Assembly (NCBI RefSeq): GCF_040096055.1
Contig: NZ_JBBMFK010000021.1
Span: 1-64,000 of the forward strand
Origin: Pseudoflavonifractor intestinihominis
Lineage (GTDB): Bacteria > Bacillota > Clostridia > Oscillospirales > Oscillospiraceae
Direction of reading: 5' to 3'
DNA length: 64,000 nt
Within the stretch, counting starts at the first letter, position 1, and the number at the start of each line of letters is the position of its first letter. The translations under genes were made by a program, and so were the position numbers. Positions 1 through 8,322 of this stretch are shown in pieces. Under the pieces are notes generated by a model. That model searched no databases, was not told where the DNA came from, and was given only the letters and a program-made list of their open reading frames with translations.

Positions 1-40
1 AGACGGCCCGGAAAGATAGGTAACGCCAACACAAAGAGTT

Positions 41-76
41 AGAAGCGGCAGACAGATGTCTGTCGCTTCTTTTTTG
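41..76 (+). terminator. Rho-independent terminator
   Basis: A GC-rich hairpin (outer arms AGAAGCG and CGCTTCT, inner arms CAGACA and TGTCTG) runs straight into a T tract. It probably ends a transcript entering from outside the window. Confidence 0.8.
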
Positions 77-107
77 CCGTTTCCGTACCCACCGGAAACG
101 GCTTTTT
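76..107 (+). terminator. Second tandem terminator
   Basis: A perfect 10-bp stem (GCCGTTTCCG with CGGAAACGGC) around a 7-base loop is followed by five T. It lies directly behind the first terminator, making a double stop for the gene to the left of the window. Confidence 0.75.
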
Positions 108-156
108 AGTTACATAATTCTTGTACTTATTATTACTTAAAAGAAAATATTACCGC

Positions 157-184
157 TTGAACTGCGGATGGAATTTGTTATACT
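157..184 (+). promoter_or_regulatory. Possible sigma-A promoter with no clear gene
   Basis: TTGAAC and TATACT are 16 bases apart in an AT-rich stretch. No convincing plus-strand gene with a ribosome binding site follows before the SLH gene at 832, so it could drive a long leader or be a chance match. The rest of 108-334 shows no gene I can support. Confidence 0.35.
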
Positions 185-334
185 AAATCAGTCGGCATTA
201 AAAGTACAGAAAAGAACGGGAATTAGAAGAAAATATGAAGATTGCCGACAGTTTTACCTGTACATCAGCATGAAAAAAATTCCGACAGAGCCGCAGAAGA
301 AGCTGCCTGTCAGGCCGAAGGATTTCCATATAAG

Positions 335-592
335 TCAGACTGTACCGCGTGCCTGGAACGGACATGGTTGTCCTCTCCGGGGATAGGGGGCCTTGACAGT
401 GGTCAGGCCCAGAAGGTAGTCCACGCTGGTCTGGTAGAGCGCTGCCAGCTGGATCAACAGCTCCGGCGTGATGGCGATGGCGCCGTTTTCGTAAGCGCAG
501 TAGGTCCGGCGGTTGAGATAGAGCATGTCAGCCACCTGCTGCTGCGTCCAATTTCGGCCTTCCCGCAGTGTGCGGATCGTAGGGAACATCAT
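335..592 (-). CDS. Small Xre-family helix-turn-helix regulator
   Basis: An 85-residue DNA-binding protein made of one Cro/CI-type helix-turn-helix and a short tail. The HTH occupies about residues 5-60, with the family pattern of TLREGRNWTQQQVADML followed by TYCAYENG. The frame is open upstream to 661, but GAGGTG lies six bases before the double ATG at 592-587, so I place the start at 592. The tail after LLGLTT is Pro/Arg-rich and unassigned. It stands alone between a terminator region and the divergent SLH gene. Its target cannot be read from the sequence; autoregulation is common for such proteins. Confidence 0.8.
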   Translation of the reverse strand: MMFPTIRTLREGRNWTQQQVADMLYLNRRTYCAYENGAIAITPELLIQLAALYQTSVDYLLGLTTVKAPYPRRGQPCPFQARGTV

Positions 593-831
593 GGAAATCA
601 CCTCGCTCATCGTATCGTTGACACAAGTGCGGACATAAGTTTTTGGCAGTATTTCTGCCATACGGTAACAGAATGCGGGCCGATGTCGTTATAAGAGTGT
701 ACAGGAAGCATGAGAAAAAGTAGAAGAGGCAGACCGGAGGGCCTGCGGCAGACGTGCAGAGCGCCACGGGCCCCGGCAGCCTGTGAAAAAGCACAGGCTG
801 AAACAATCCGTGCAGAACAGGAGGAAATAAT

Positions 832-3800
832 ATGAACGGAAGAAAAGGATTATCCCTGGTCCTGTCTGGAGCGATGATGGCGTCCATGCTGTCCCTCCCC
901 GCCATGGCGGCGGAACAGACAGCGCCTGAATTCCCCGACACCGCCGGCAGCTGGGCCAGCGAGTCCATCGGCCGGTGGGGCGCCGCCGGCGTGGTGAACG
1001 GCGATGAGAACGGCAACTTCAATCCTACGGCCTCCCTCACCCGGGCCGAGCTGGCACAGATTTTTGTCAACATGTTCGGCCTGACCGAGAGAGCGCCCAA
1101 CATCTACGCCGACCTTCAGGGCGGCGAGTGGTACGCCGACGCCATCCTCAAGTGTACTGCCGCCGGTATCATGCAGGGCGACGGCCTCAACGCCAACCCC
1201 ATGGCCATGATCAGCCGCCAGGAGACCATGGTCATGTTTGGCCGGGCCATGGGCGTTATCCCTGCGGAGAACCCCAACCTGGGCGGATTTACCGATGGCG
1301 GGTCCGTGGCCGACTGGGCTGCCGGATATATGGCCCCTCTGGCTGAGATGGGCATCATCTCCGGCAGCGGCGACGGCAGCATCCAGCCCGGCGTCAATAT
1401 CGACCGGGCCTCCACCATGGCTCTGCTGGACAAGGCCATCACCGTGTACATCAGCGAGCCCGGCGAATACAGCGTGAACAACCAGAAGGGCTTTGTGGTG
1501 GTGGCGGCCAACGGCGAGGTGAAGCTCACCGGCAAGACCGCCGGCGTAGTGGTGACCGCCGGCTGCGGTAACGGCACCGTGAAGCTCAGCGGCGTGATGG
1601 CGGATTCCGTGAAGGTTGACGGCACCGCCGCCGTGACCCTGGAGAGCGGCACCGAAGCGATGAACGTCAGCGTCAACAGCGCCGCCGCTGTTACCGTGGC
1701 CGCGGGCGCCAAGGCGGAGACCGTGGCGATTAACAACGCCGAGGCCCACCTGTCCAACGGGGGCACCATCACCACCCTGGAGGCCAACAGCGCCGCCGAC
1801 GTGAAGAACACCGGCACCATCCACACGCTGGAGGCCGGCGCCGCCGTCCGGGTGGACAACAGCGGCACCATCTCCAAGGCCGTCATCGAGTCCAGCGGCG
1901 TCATCCTGGATGGCCGCAAGCCCGCTGTCATTGACGTGGCCGACGGCGTGAAGAACCCCACCGACAGCAAGGGCAACGAGATCAAGGACAACACCAGCGG
2001 CGGCTCCGGCGGCGATTACAACCCGCCCAGCGTGGAGAACGTGAGCGGCGTTGTGGGCGTGAATCCGGTGGACCAGAGCGACGAGCCCATCACCGAGATG
2101 CCCACCATCACTGCCAGCGCCTACAAGACCCTGGCCACCGGCGTCATCACCATTGACCTGTCCAGCAGCGGCGTGGTGCCCATCCACGAGAACGCCCAGC
2201 ACACCAAGGGCTCCTGGGTAGGCTTCGCCATCAAGGCCCCTGAGGGGGTGACCAGCGCCTACTACACCTTCGGTACCCAGGCCAGCGACACCGCCTCCAG
2301 CTCCGTGGAGCTGACCACCGGCGACCCCAATGTGGCCGGCGGCGCGGAGGGTGAGTACTATTTCGTGGCCTTTGTGAACGCCACCGCCCTGACCCCCAAG
2401 ACCCACCTGACCATCGACTGGGACGGCGAAGGCGACGCCTATGCCCCCCAGAAGTACGAGATCAATCTGGCCTCCATTCAGACAAACGTAAAAAACCTGG
2501 AGAATGTTACAACTTCCCTGGATAAACTGCCCGAGGGCGTGAGCTCCAGCGAGACCGGCCTGGCCTGGGACGGCAGCACCGCCCTGGTGTCCAACGGCGG
2601 CAGCGGCGCCCTGACCCAGGAGCAGGTCAAGGGCATGGGCGGCGGCGGTGAGTACACCGTGTACTACGCCGTGCCCCAGGACGGCCTGAGCTTTGACAAG
2701 ATCGTCCGCACGGTCAACGGCAAGAACACCGAGTGGGCCCTGTCCAGCGACACCGCCGCCGATGCCGGCGCGGGCTGGTGGACCAAGGACGACAACAGCT
2801 ACTACTTCAAGTGGGGCGCTGTGTTTGCCCGGAAGAATGCCCAGGGCGTGTGGGAGCTGACCGACGGCGGCAAGTACGCCTACACCATCCGCTTCCTGAA
2901 GGACGACAACGTGGTGGCCGCCTACTCCTTCACCGTGGATCTGAGCGGCTATACCATCGGCCAGCCTGAGACGGTCACCGACGTGAAGGTGGCCACCAGC
3001 GGCTGGGTGGACGGCAGCAGCGACACCATCGCCCGTGACGAGGCCCACGAGCTGGACCTGAGCGGCCAGGTCTCCCTGACCCAGGCCGAGGTGAAGAGCC
3101 GCAACGGCGAACTGGTGGAGTACATCGGTGTGCCCACCCAGCAGCTGGGCGCGGCTGACACCGTGGTGCGGACCGTGACCCGTCCCGGCGTGGAGGCGGT
3201 GGGCACCGCTACCATGACCTTTGCGGAGCTGAAGGGCGACAGCCGCATGGGTACCCTTACCGAGGACGACGGGTACACCTACTTCAAGTTCGGCACCGTG
3301 TTCGCCCAGGCCGAGGACGGCCTGTGGTCCGTGAAGGGCACCGGCGACTACACCGAGACCCTCACCTTCCTCCAGGACGGCGTGGCCATTGCCTCCTGCT
3401 CCTACACCCTCAAGACCGGCAACATCGTCATCTCCAACCAGCTGCCCGGCGCCATCACGGCCGCCCAGGCCCCTGTGTGGAGCGCTGAGACCGACAACAA
3501 GGACAACGTCAACGAGATGATGGCCGCCCTGTGGGCCGAGGGCCCCGCCGAGATCCAGGGCATCCCGGTCAGCAAGGTGTTCTCCTGGGATGACAGCACC
3601 CTGACCGTCCACAAGGACAACGTGACCGAGGGCATCCTGGCCTGGATCACCACCCAGTGGGGCGGCACCAGCGTGCCTGTTGCCCTCACCATTGACGGCC
3701 AGTACACCGTTGCCGGCGACGCCAACTGGAGCGGCGCCGTGCTGGCCTGGGTGGACCTGAAGACCGTTGAGACCGGCTCCGTGACCGTGGAGCTGAGCAA

Positions 3801-3849
3801 CGGCGGCACCACCACCCTGAACATTGCGGTGACCTCCTCCGCCGACTGA
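832..3849 (+). CDS. S-layer homology (SLH) domain surface protein
   Basis: A secreted 1005-residue protein. Residues 1-27 form a signal peptide ending at AMAA. Three SLH repeats follow (about 33-85, 90-140 and 150-205), with the FPDTAGSW, YADLQGGEW and FTDGGSVADW openings typical of domains that bind secondary cell-wall polymer. The next roughly 180 residues are Ala/Val/Thr/Gly-rich short beta repeats (TIHTLEAGAAV-like), then a Gly/Ser linker near 385 and large beta-rich, Ig-like segments to the end with no catalytic motif I can recognise. AGGAGG sits eight bases before the ATG. A hairpin at 777-800 lies just upstream and a terminator at 3863 follows, so it is probably monocistronic. It may be an S-layer component or a displayed adhesin. 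Confidence 0.85.
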   Translation: MNGRKGLSLVLSGAMMASMLSLPAMAAEQTAPEFPDTAGSWASESIGRWGAAGVVNGDENGNFNPTASLTRAELAQIFVNMFGLTERAPNIYADLQGGEWYADAILKCTAAGIMQGDGLNANPMAMISRQETMVMFGRAMGVIPAENPNLGGFTDGGSVADWAAGYMAPLAEMGIISGSGDGSIQPGVNIDRASTMALLDKAITVYISEPGEYSVNNQKGFVVVAANGEVKLTGKTAGVVVTAGCGNGTVKLSGVMADSVKVDGTAAVTLESGTEAMNVSVNSAAAVTVAAGAKAETVAINNAEAHLSNGGTITTLEANSAADVKNTGTIHTLEAGAAVRVDNSGTISKAVIESSGVILDGRKPAVIDVADGVKNPTDSKGNEIKDNTSGGSGGDYNPPSVENVSGVVGVNPVDQSDEPITEMPTITASAYKTLATGVITIDLSSSGVVPIHENAQHTKGSWVGFAIKAPEGVTSAYYTFGTQASDTASSSVELTTGDPNVAGGAEGEYYFVAFVNATALTPKTHLTIDWDGEGDAYAPQKYEINLASIQTNVKNLENVTTSLDKLPEGVSSSETGLAWDGSTALVSNGGSGALTQEQVKGMGGGGEYTVYYAVPQDGLSFDKIVRTVNGKNTEWALSSDTAADAGAGWWTKDDNSYYFKWGAVFARKNAQGVWELTDGGKYAYTIRFLKDDNVVAAYSFTVDLSGYTIGQPETVTDVKVATSGWVDGSSDTIARDEAHELDLSGQVSLTQAEVKSRNGELVEYIGVPTQQLGAADTVVRTVTRPGVEAVGTATMTFAELKGDSRMGTLTEDDGYTYFKFGTVFAQAEDGLWSVKGTGDYTETLTFLQDGVAIASCSYTLKTGNIVISNQLPGAITAAQAPVWSAETDNKDNVNEMMAALWAEGPAEIQGIPVSKVFSWDDSTLTVHKDNVTEGILAWITTQWGGTSVPVALTIDGQYTVAGDANWSGAVLAWVDLKTVETGSVTVELSNGGTTTLNIAVTSSAD

Positions 3850-3862
3850 GCATGTCATCCCA

Positions 3863-3895
3863 AGAGCGCCGGGCATTTGCCCGGCGCTCTTTTTG
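3863..3895 (+). terminator. Terminator after SLH gene
   Basis: Arms AGAGCGCCGGGCA and TGCCCGGCGCTCT form a perfect 13-bp stem with a two-base loop, followed by TTTTT. Confidence 0.9.
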
Positions 3896-3965
3896 CCGCC
3901 GGCTGGGAAAGCCCATTCCCTTCCCAGCCCGGCTGTGGTATCATATCCCGGAAGGACGTGAGACC

Positions 3966-4691
3966 ATGCATTACCACCATATCAGCCGGGGGATATTCCT
4001 GGCCCGGCCCAACCGGTTTATCGCCCATGTGGCCCTGGAGGGCCAGGAGAAAACCGGAGATTTTGTAATATGCCACGTAAAAAATACAGGGCGTTGTCGG
4101 GAACTGCTGGTTCCCGGCACCACAGTCTACCTGGAGAAGAGCACCAACCCGGCCCGTAAGACCGCCTATGACCTGATCGCAGTGGAGAAGGGCAGCGCGG
4201 AGGGCGGAGCGGGGACCCTCATCAATATGGACGCCCAGGCCCCCAACCAGGTGTTCGCCCAGTGGGCGAGGTCGGGGGCGTTTCGGGACGGGCTGACCCT
4301 GCTCCAGGGAGAGAAAACGTGGGGGAATTCCCGGTTTGATTTCTACTATGAGTATTCGGAAAACGGGGAGAGCCGCCGGGGTTTTGTGGAGGTGAAGGGG
4401 GTCACCCTGGAGCGGGACGGGGCGGTCTACTTCCCCGACGCCCCCACCGAGCGGGGCGTGAAGCATCTGGAGGAGCTGATGGCCTGTAAGGCCGCCGGGT
4501 ACGAGGCGGCGGTGTGCTTTGTCATCCAGATGGAGCGGGCGGACTTTTTCTCCCCCAACGACCTGACCCACCCCGCCTTTGGGGACGCGCTCCGCCGGGC
4601 CAGGGCGGCGGGGGTGGAGATCCTGGCCCACACCTGCCGTGTGACGCCGGACAGCCTGATCATGGCGGAGGCGGTGGAGGTGCGGCTGTAG
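3966..4691 (+). CDS. sfsA: SfsA family DNA/RNA nuclease-like protein
   Basis: A 241-residue SfsA protein. Members have an N-terminal OB-like fold and a C-terminal nuclease-like domain; the name comes from a sugar-fermentation phenotype in E. coli and the cell role is not settled. Visible signatures are FLARPNRFIAHV near the start, HVKNTGRCRELL at about 36, and in the C-terminal half FVEVKGVTLERDG with YFPDAPTERGVKHL, which carry the conserved acidic/lysine nuclease-like residues. The frame is open upstream, but GGAAGG precedes the ATG at 3966, and starting there gives the normal family length. A weak promoter (TTCCCT, 17-base spacer, TATCAT at 3916-3944) lies between the SLH terminator and this start. 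Confidence 0.9.
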   Translation: MHYHHISRGIFLARPNRFIAHVALEGQEKTGDFVICHVKNTGRCRELLVPGTTVYLEKSTNPARKTAYDLIAVEKGSAEGGAGTLINMDAQAPNQVFAQWARSGAFRDGLTLLQGEKTWGNSRFDFYYEYSENGESRRGFVEVKGVTLERDGAVYFPDAPTERGVKHLEELMACKAAGYEAAVCFVIQMERADFFSPNDLTHPAFGDALRRARAAGVEILAHTCRVTPDSLIMAEAVEVRL

Positions 4692-4918
4692 GCGCAGGAG
4701 TGCCGGGCCTCACGGCTGAAAGAGGACCGTTTTTGACGGAAATCCTGCTTCTCTATTTGGCCTGCCCGGCCTGGCGTCCGGAGAGATGCAAACAAAACGC
4801 GATGATATTTTTGAAATAGAAAAATAAAGATATGGAAAGTTGATTTTGTAAGAAATTGCAGGCATAAGGCTCATTCGATCAAATACTTTATCATATTAAA
4901 CGAAATGAAAGTTTCGGC

Positions 4919-4947
4919 TTGACAACTTTCAAAAACGGGATTAAAAT
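4919..4947 (+). promoter_or_regulatory. Sigma-A promoter of amt
   Basis: TTGACA, 17-base spacer, TAAAAT. Transcription would begin near 4954, about 12 bases before the first leader hairpin. The preceding 4692-4918 is AT-rich and holds no gene I can support. Confidence 0.8.
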
Positions 4948-4965
4948 CAACCCATCAAAGCAAGG

Positions 4966-5045
4966 GCGCTGAGGATACGAAGTATTCTTAGCGCCTCTTT
5001 CTTTTACGCAAGGGGGCGTACTCAGTGTGTGGAGTACGCCCCCTT
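4966..5045 (+). promoter_or_regulatory. Two-hairpin leader of amt, probable attenuator
   Basis: Two strong hairpins lie between the promoter and the ribosome binding site. The first (4966-4994) has a 13-bp stem with two G-U pairs and a T-rich tail (CTCTTTCTTTT), so it looks like a terminator inside the 5' leader. The second (5010-5045) has a perfect 14-bp stem, arms AAGGGGGCGTACTC and GAGTACGCCCCCTT, then ATTTTT just before the GAGGAGG site. Conditional termination of the transporter message is a reasonable inference. In Clostridia, RNA-binding ANTAR antiterminators act on nitrogen genes through paired hairpins, but the loops here were not matched to that consensus. Confidence 0.6.
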
Positions 5046-5071
5046 AAACTATTTTTAGAGGAGGAGAGTCT

Positions 5072-6784
5072 ATGTATTCTTCGGTCAACACGATCTGGGT
5101 GCTTGTGGGCGCTGCGCTGGTGTTCTTCATGCAGGCGGGCTTCGCGCTGTGCGAGGCGGGCTTCACCCGGGCCAAGAACACCGGCAACATCCTGATGAAA
5201 AACCTGATGGACTTCTGCATCGGCACACCGGTCTTCTGGCTGCTGGGCTTTGGCCTGATGTTCGGCGGCGCCGGGGCCCTCATCGGCGGCTTTGACCCCC
5301 TGGTGCGGGGCGATTACAGCGCCATCCTGCCCGAGGGCGTGCCCCTGATGGCCTTCTTCATCTTCCAGACCGTGTTCTGCGCCACCTCGGCCACCATCGT
5401 GTCCGGCGCCATGGCGGAGCGGACGAAATTCATCTCCTACTGCATCTACTCCCTGATCATCTCTGCTGTGATCTATCCGGTCTCCGGCCACTGGATCTGG
5501 GGCGGAGGCTGGCTGTCCCAGCTGGGCTTCCACGATTTTGCCGGCTCCACCGCCGTGCACATGGTGGGCGGCATCGCGGCGCTGGTGGGCGCCAAGCTGC
5601 TGGGGCCCCGCATCGGCAAGTATGACAAGGACGGCAAGCCCCGGGCCATCCTGGGCCACAACCTCTCCATCGCAGCCCTGGGCGTGTTCATCCTCTGGTT
5701 CTGCTGGTTCGGCTTCAACGGCTGCTCCACGGTGTCCATGACCGGGGACGACACCCTGGTGTCCGCGGGCACTATCTTCGTCACCACCAACATGGCGGCG
5801 GCGGTGGCCTGCGTCACCACCATGATCTTCACCTGGGTCCGCTTCAAGAAGCCCGACGTGTCCATGACCTTCAACGCGGCCCTGGGCGGCCTGGTGGCTG
5901 TGACCGCGGGCTGTGATATGGTGTCCGTGTTCGGGGCTGCCGTCATCGGCATCTGCGCCGGCATCGTGCTGCCCCTGGCGGTGGAGTTCTTCGACAAGGT
6001 GGTCAAGATCGACGACCCGGTGGGCGCCATCTCCGTCCACGGCGTCTGTGGCATGATGGGCACCCTGCTGACCGGTCTGCTGGCAGTGGACGGCGGCCTG
6101 TTCTACGGCGGCGGCCCCAAGTTCTTCCTGACCCAGTGCCTGGGCGTGGTGTCCGTGGCGGCCTGGGTGGCCGTGACCATGACCATCGTGTTCACGGTGC
6201 TCAAGCACACCATCGGCCTGCGTGTCACGGCTCAGGAGGAGCTGGACGGCCTGGATATCCACGAGCACGGCCTGCCCACCGCCTACGCCGATTTCAGCCA
6301 GACCACCAGCATGACCGCCGTGGCGGGGGAGAACGCCTATCCCAAGGCCGTGGCGGAAGGGCACATCGGCCTGGACGAGGCCGTACCGGTGCAGGTATCC
6401 TCCGCGCCTGCTGCGCCCGCGTCTGACGTGCTCCTGTCCAAGGTGACCATCATATGCAGCCAGAGCAAGTTCGAGGCGCTGAAGGACGCCATGAGCGAGA
6501 TCGGCGTGACCGGAATGACGGTGAGCCAGGTCCTGGGCTGCGGCATCCAGAAGGGCCGGACCGAGTATTACCGGGGCGTGCCCATGTCCATCAACCTGCT
6601 GCCCAAGGTCCAGGTGGACATCGTGGTGTCCAGAGTGCCTGTCTACCAGGTGGTGAATACGGCCAGAAAGACCCTGTACACCGGCCACGTGGGCGACGGC
6701 AAGATCTTTGTCTACCGGGTGGAGGACGTGGTGAAGGTCCGCACCGGTGAGCACGGCTACGACGCCCTCCAGGGGGAGGAGTAA
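5072..6784 (+). CDS. amt: Ammonium transporter with fused C-terminal PII domain
   Basis: A 570-residue fusion. Residues 1 to about 400 are an Amt/MEP/Rh channel with eleven expected membrane segments and family motifs: the GFALCEAGF first helix, the DFAGSTAVHMVGG box near 155-170, and AISVHGVCGMMGT near 320, which carries one of the conserved pore histidines. After an Ala/Pro linker near 440-452, residues 453-570 form a complete PII (GlnB/GlnK) domain: LSKVTIICSQSKFEALKDAM at its start, a T-loop region around GRTEYYRGVP, and a B-loop-like TGHVGDGKIFVYRV. PII normally binds Amt in trans and blocks it according to ATP/ADP and 2-oxoglutarate; here the regulator is covalently tethered. The start is fixed by GAGGAGG. 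The gene is monocistronic and ends at the hairpin at 6813. Confidence 0.93.
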   Translation: MYSSVNTIWVLVGAALVFFMQAGFALCEAGFTRAKNTGNILMKNLMDFCIGTPVFWLLGFGLMFGGAGALIGGFDPLVRGDYSAILPEGVPLMAFFIFQTVFCATSATIVSGAMAERTKFISYCIYSLIISAVIYPVSGHWIWGGGWLSQLGFHDFAGSTAVHMVGGIAALVGAKLLGPRIGKYDKDGKPRAILGHNLSIAALGVFILWFCWFGFNGCSTVSMTGDDTLVSAGTIFVTTNMAAAVACVTTMIFTWVRFKKPDVSMTFNAALGGLVAVTAGCDMVSVFGAAVIGICAGIVLPLAVEFFDKVVKIDDPVGAISVHGVCGMMGTLLTGLLAVDGGLFYGGGPKFFLTQCLGVVSVAAWVAVTMTIVFTVLKHTIGLRVTAQEELDGLDIHEHGLPTAYADFSQTTSMTAVAGENAYPKAVAEGHIGLDEAVPVQVSSAPAAPASDVLLSKVTIICSQSKFEALKDAMSEIGVTGMTVSQVLGCGIQKGRTEYYRGVPMSINLLPKVQVDIVVSRVPVYQVVNTARKTLYTGHVGDGKIFVYRVEDVVKVRTGEHGYDALQGEE

Positions 6785-6812
6785 AACAACTGCGGTACCG
6801 CAGATCAAGATA

Positions 6813-6858
6813 AAAACCGGCAGGGTCTCCTCTCAGCGGGGGAGATCCTGCCGGTTTT
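6813..6858 (+). terminator. Terminator after amt
   Basis: An 18-bp stem with one mismatch (AAAACCGGCAGG arm with CCTGCCGGTTTT) encloses a 10-base loop. The A and T ends let it work in both directions. Confidence 0.8.
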
Positions 6859-6911
6859 CAGATGATTTGGACAAAAAACAGGGGAAAGGGGGACGGAATA
6901 GGCCGTTGGAC

Positions 6912-6940
6912 TTGCACAGGAGGCGGCCGCGTTGTATAAT
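6912..6940 (+). promoter_or_regulatory. Sigma-A promoter for the GNAT/GDSL pair
   Basis: TTGCAC, 17-base spacer, perfect TATAAT, ending about 40 bases before the start codon at 6982. Confidence 0.8.
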
Positions 6941-6981
6941 AAAAATTCATCCAATACAGAATAGAGCGGGAGGAACAGGCC

Positions 6982-7695
6982 ATGCAGCCTGAGCTGGAGA
7001 TCATAACAAAAGAAATCCCGGCCAAAGGGAAGGGATATATGTGGATCCGCCGGTGCTGGCCCGACCAGGTGGACGGCCTGATCCGTCAGGGGGCCCGGAG
7101 CCTGCTGCGAGAGGGCGCCACGGAGATATACGCCGCGTCTCTGGACCCGGCGGCGCCCCTGGCCGAGGGCAGCGGAGACGGCTACCGGCTGGAGTTCCGC
7201 CACGATATGCTCCGCCTGGAGCGGCCCCTGGACAGGACCTGCCCCCCGCCCGAGGGAAAGCTGACCCTGGAGCCCCTGAGCCGGGAGAAGGTGGGCCAGT
7301 GGCTGACCCTGTACAACGAGTGCTTCTTCGACGTGCCCAACTCCGCCTCCTGCGGCCGCACGGACCTGGAGCGCATCCAGGCCGAGGGCAGCCGCTGCGG
7401 CCTGGCCATGCTGGACGGGGTGCCGGTGGGGGTCTACCTGCTGGGCTTCCAGGAGGCCGACCCGGAGATCGAGGGCATGGGCCTGTGCAAGGACTTCCGG
7501 GGCAGGGGGCTGGGCCGGGAGCTGCTGTGCTCCGTCATGGCCCTCCTGGCGGGAGAGGGCTTCGGCCGGACCTGGCTGAAGGTCTCCACCGCCAACGCTC
7601 TGGCCTATGACCTGTACCGGTCGGCCGGATTCGTCCAGACCCGGCTGATCTCCCACTGGTATCAGGTGATCTCCGAGGGGGATCTGCTGGCCTGA
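6982..7695 (+). CDS. GNAT family N-acetyltransferase
   Basis: A 237-residue protein with the GNAT fold in its C-terminal half. The acetyl-CoA pyrophosphate-binding segment is LCKDFRGRGLGRELL (about residues 170-184), followed by the late-strand pattern LKVSTANALAYDLYRSAGF. The N-terminal 100 residues are less conserved and may be a second degenerate GNAT unit or the acceptor-binding region. GGGAGG precedes the ATG. The acceptor cannot be told from sequence. The GDSL-like gene starts 35 bases downstream on the same strand, so the two probably share a transcript. Confidence 0.85.
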   Translation: MQPELEIITKEIPAKGKGYMWIRRCWPDQVDGLIRQGARSLLREGATEIYAASLDPAAPLAEGSGDGYRLEFRHDMLRLERPLDRTCPPPEGKLTLEPLSREKVGQWLTLYNECFFDVPNSASCGRTDLERIQAEGSRCGLAMLDGVPVGVYLLGFQEADPEIEGMGLCKDFRGRGLGRELLCSVMALLAGEGFGRTWLKVSTANALAYDLYRSAGFVQTRLISHWYQVISEGDLLA

Positions 7696-7730
7696 GGCCG
7701 GCGAGATGCAGAGAGAAATAAGGTGAGTGT

Positions 7731-8321
7731 GTGAATCGGACGATTGTGGCCCTGGGAGACGGGAACACCCGTTACTTCCTGGGAGATGAGGGAAAATGCG
7801 GCCCCATCGAGCAGGCCTGGCCCGCCCAGATGGAGGCCATTCTGGCTGCGCTGGGGGCCAAGGCTGCGGTGCGGAACGAGGGCGTGCCCGGCGAGACGGC
7901 GGCGGACGCCCGGGAGACCTTTGCGGCCCGGAGCGCGGGGGCCAGGCTGTGCGTCCTGGGCTTCGGCATGGAGGACATCCGCCGGCCCGAGCGGACCATG
8001 GCGGCCTATCTGGGCGAGATGGCGGACATGTTCCGCCAGGCCAAGTCCCAGGGGACCGGGGTCATCACCCTGGGTATTCCCTGGTTTGACAAGGATTACG
8101 CCGGAGAGCTGGTCCAGAGCCGGCTGCCCAAGTGGAACGACGGCCTGAGCCGGCTGTGCGACGAGCGGAGCGTGCCCTTTGTGGACCTGTACCGGGCCCT
8201 GCGGGATGATCCGGACCGCTGGTATGGCGAGCGGAAACTGCCCCGGCACAACCTGTCCGCAGCCGGAGAGCGGAAGGTGGCCGAGCTGGTGCTTCCCCTG
8301 GCCCTGCGCATGCTGCGGTAG
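7731..8321 (+). CDS. SGNH/GDSL-hydrolase-fold protein lacking the usual serine
   Basis: A 196-residue cytoplasmic protein with no signal peptide, starting at GTG with AAGGTGAG upstream. The order of blocks fits the SGNH fold: VALGDGNTRYF at the N-terminus (block I, normally GDS), VPGETAADA (block II Gly region), GFGMEDIRRP where block III has its Gly-x-Asn-Asp, and LPRHNLSAAGERKVAEL at the end, which keeps the histidine of block V. The nucleophile position reads Gly rather than Ser, and the Asn of block III is not in its usual place. It may be inactive as an esterase, bind a ligand, or use another residue. It follows the GNAT gene in the same direction. Confidence 0.7.
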   Translation: MNRTIVALGDGNTRYFLGDEGKCGPIEQAWPAQMEAILAALGAKAAVRNEGVPGETAADARETFAARSAGARLCVLGFGMEDIRRPERTMAAYLGEMADMFRQAKSQGTGVITLGIPWFDKDYAGELVQSRLPKWNDGLSRLCDERSVPFVDLYRALRDDPDRWYGERKLPRHNLSAAGERKVAELVLPLALRMLR

Positions 8322-8322
8322 G

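Noticed and set aside
850..3876. Long open frame on the minus strand opposite the SLH gene
   Set aside because: Composition is Gly/His/Val/Ala-rich as expected from reading GC-rich coding sequence backwards; there is no ribosome site or domain, and the plus-strand SLH protein explains the region.
4988..6808. 606-codon minus-strand frame opposite amt
   Set aside because: It is a shadow of the amt-PII gene, with His/Gly/Asp-rich nonsense and no start signal.
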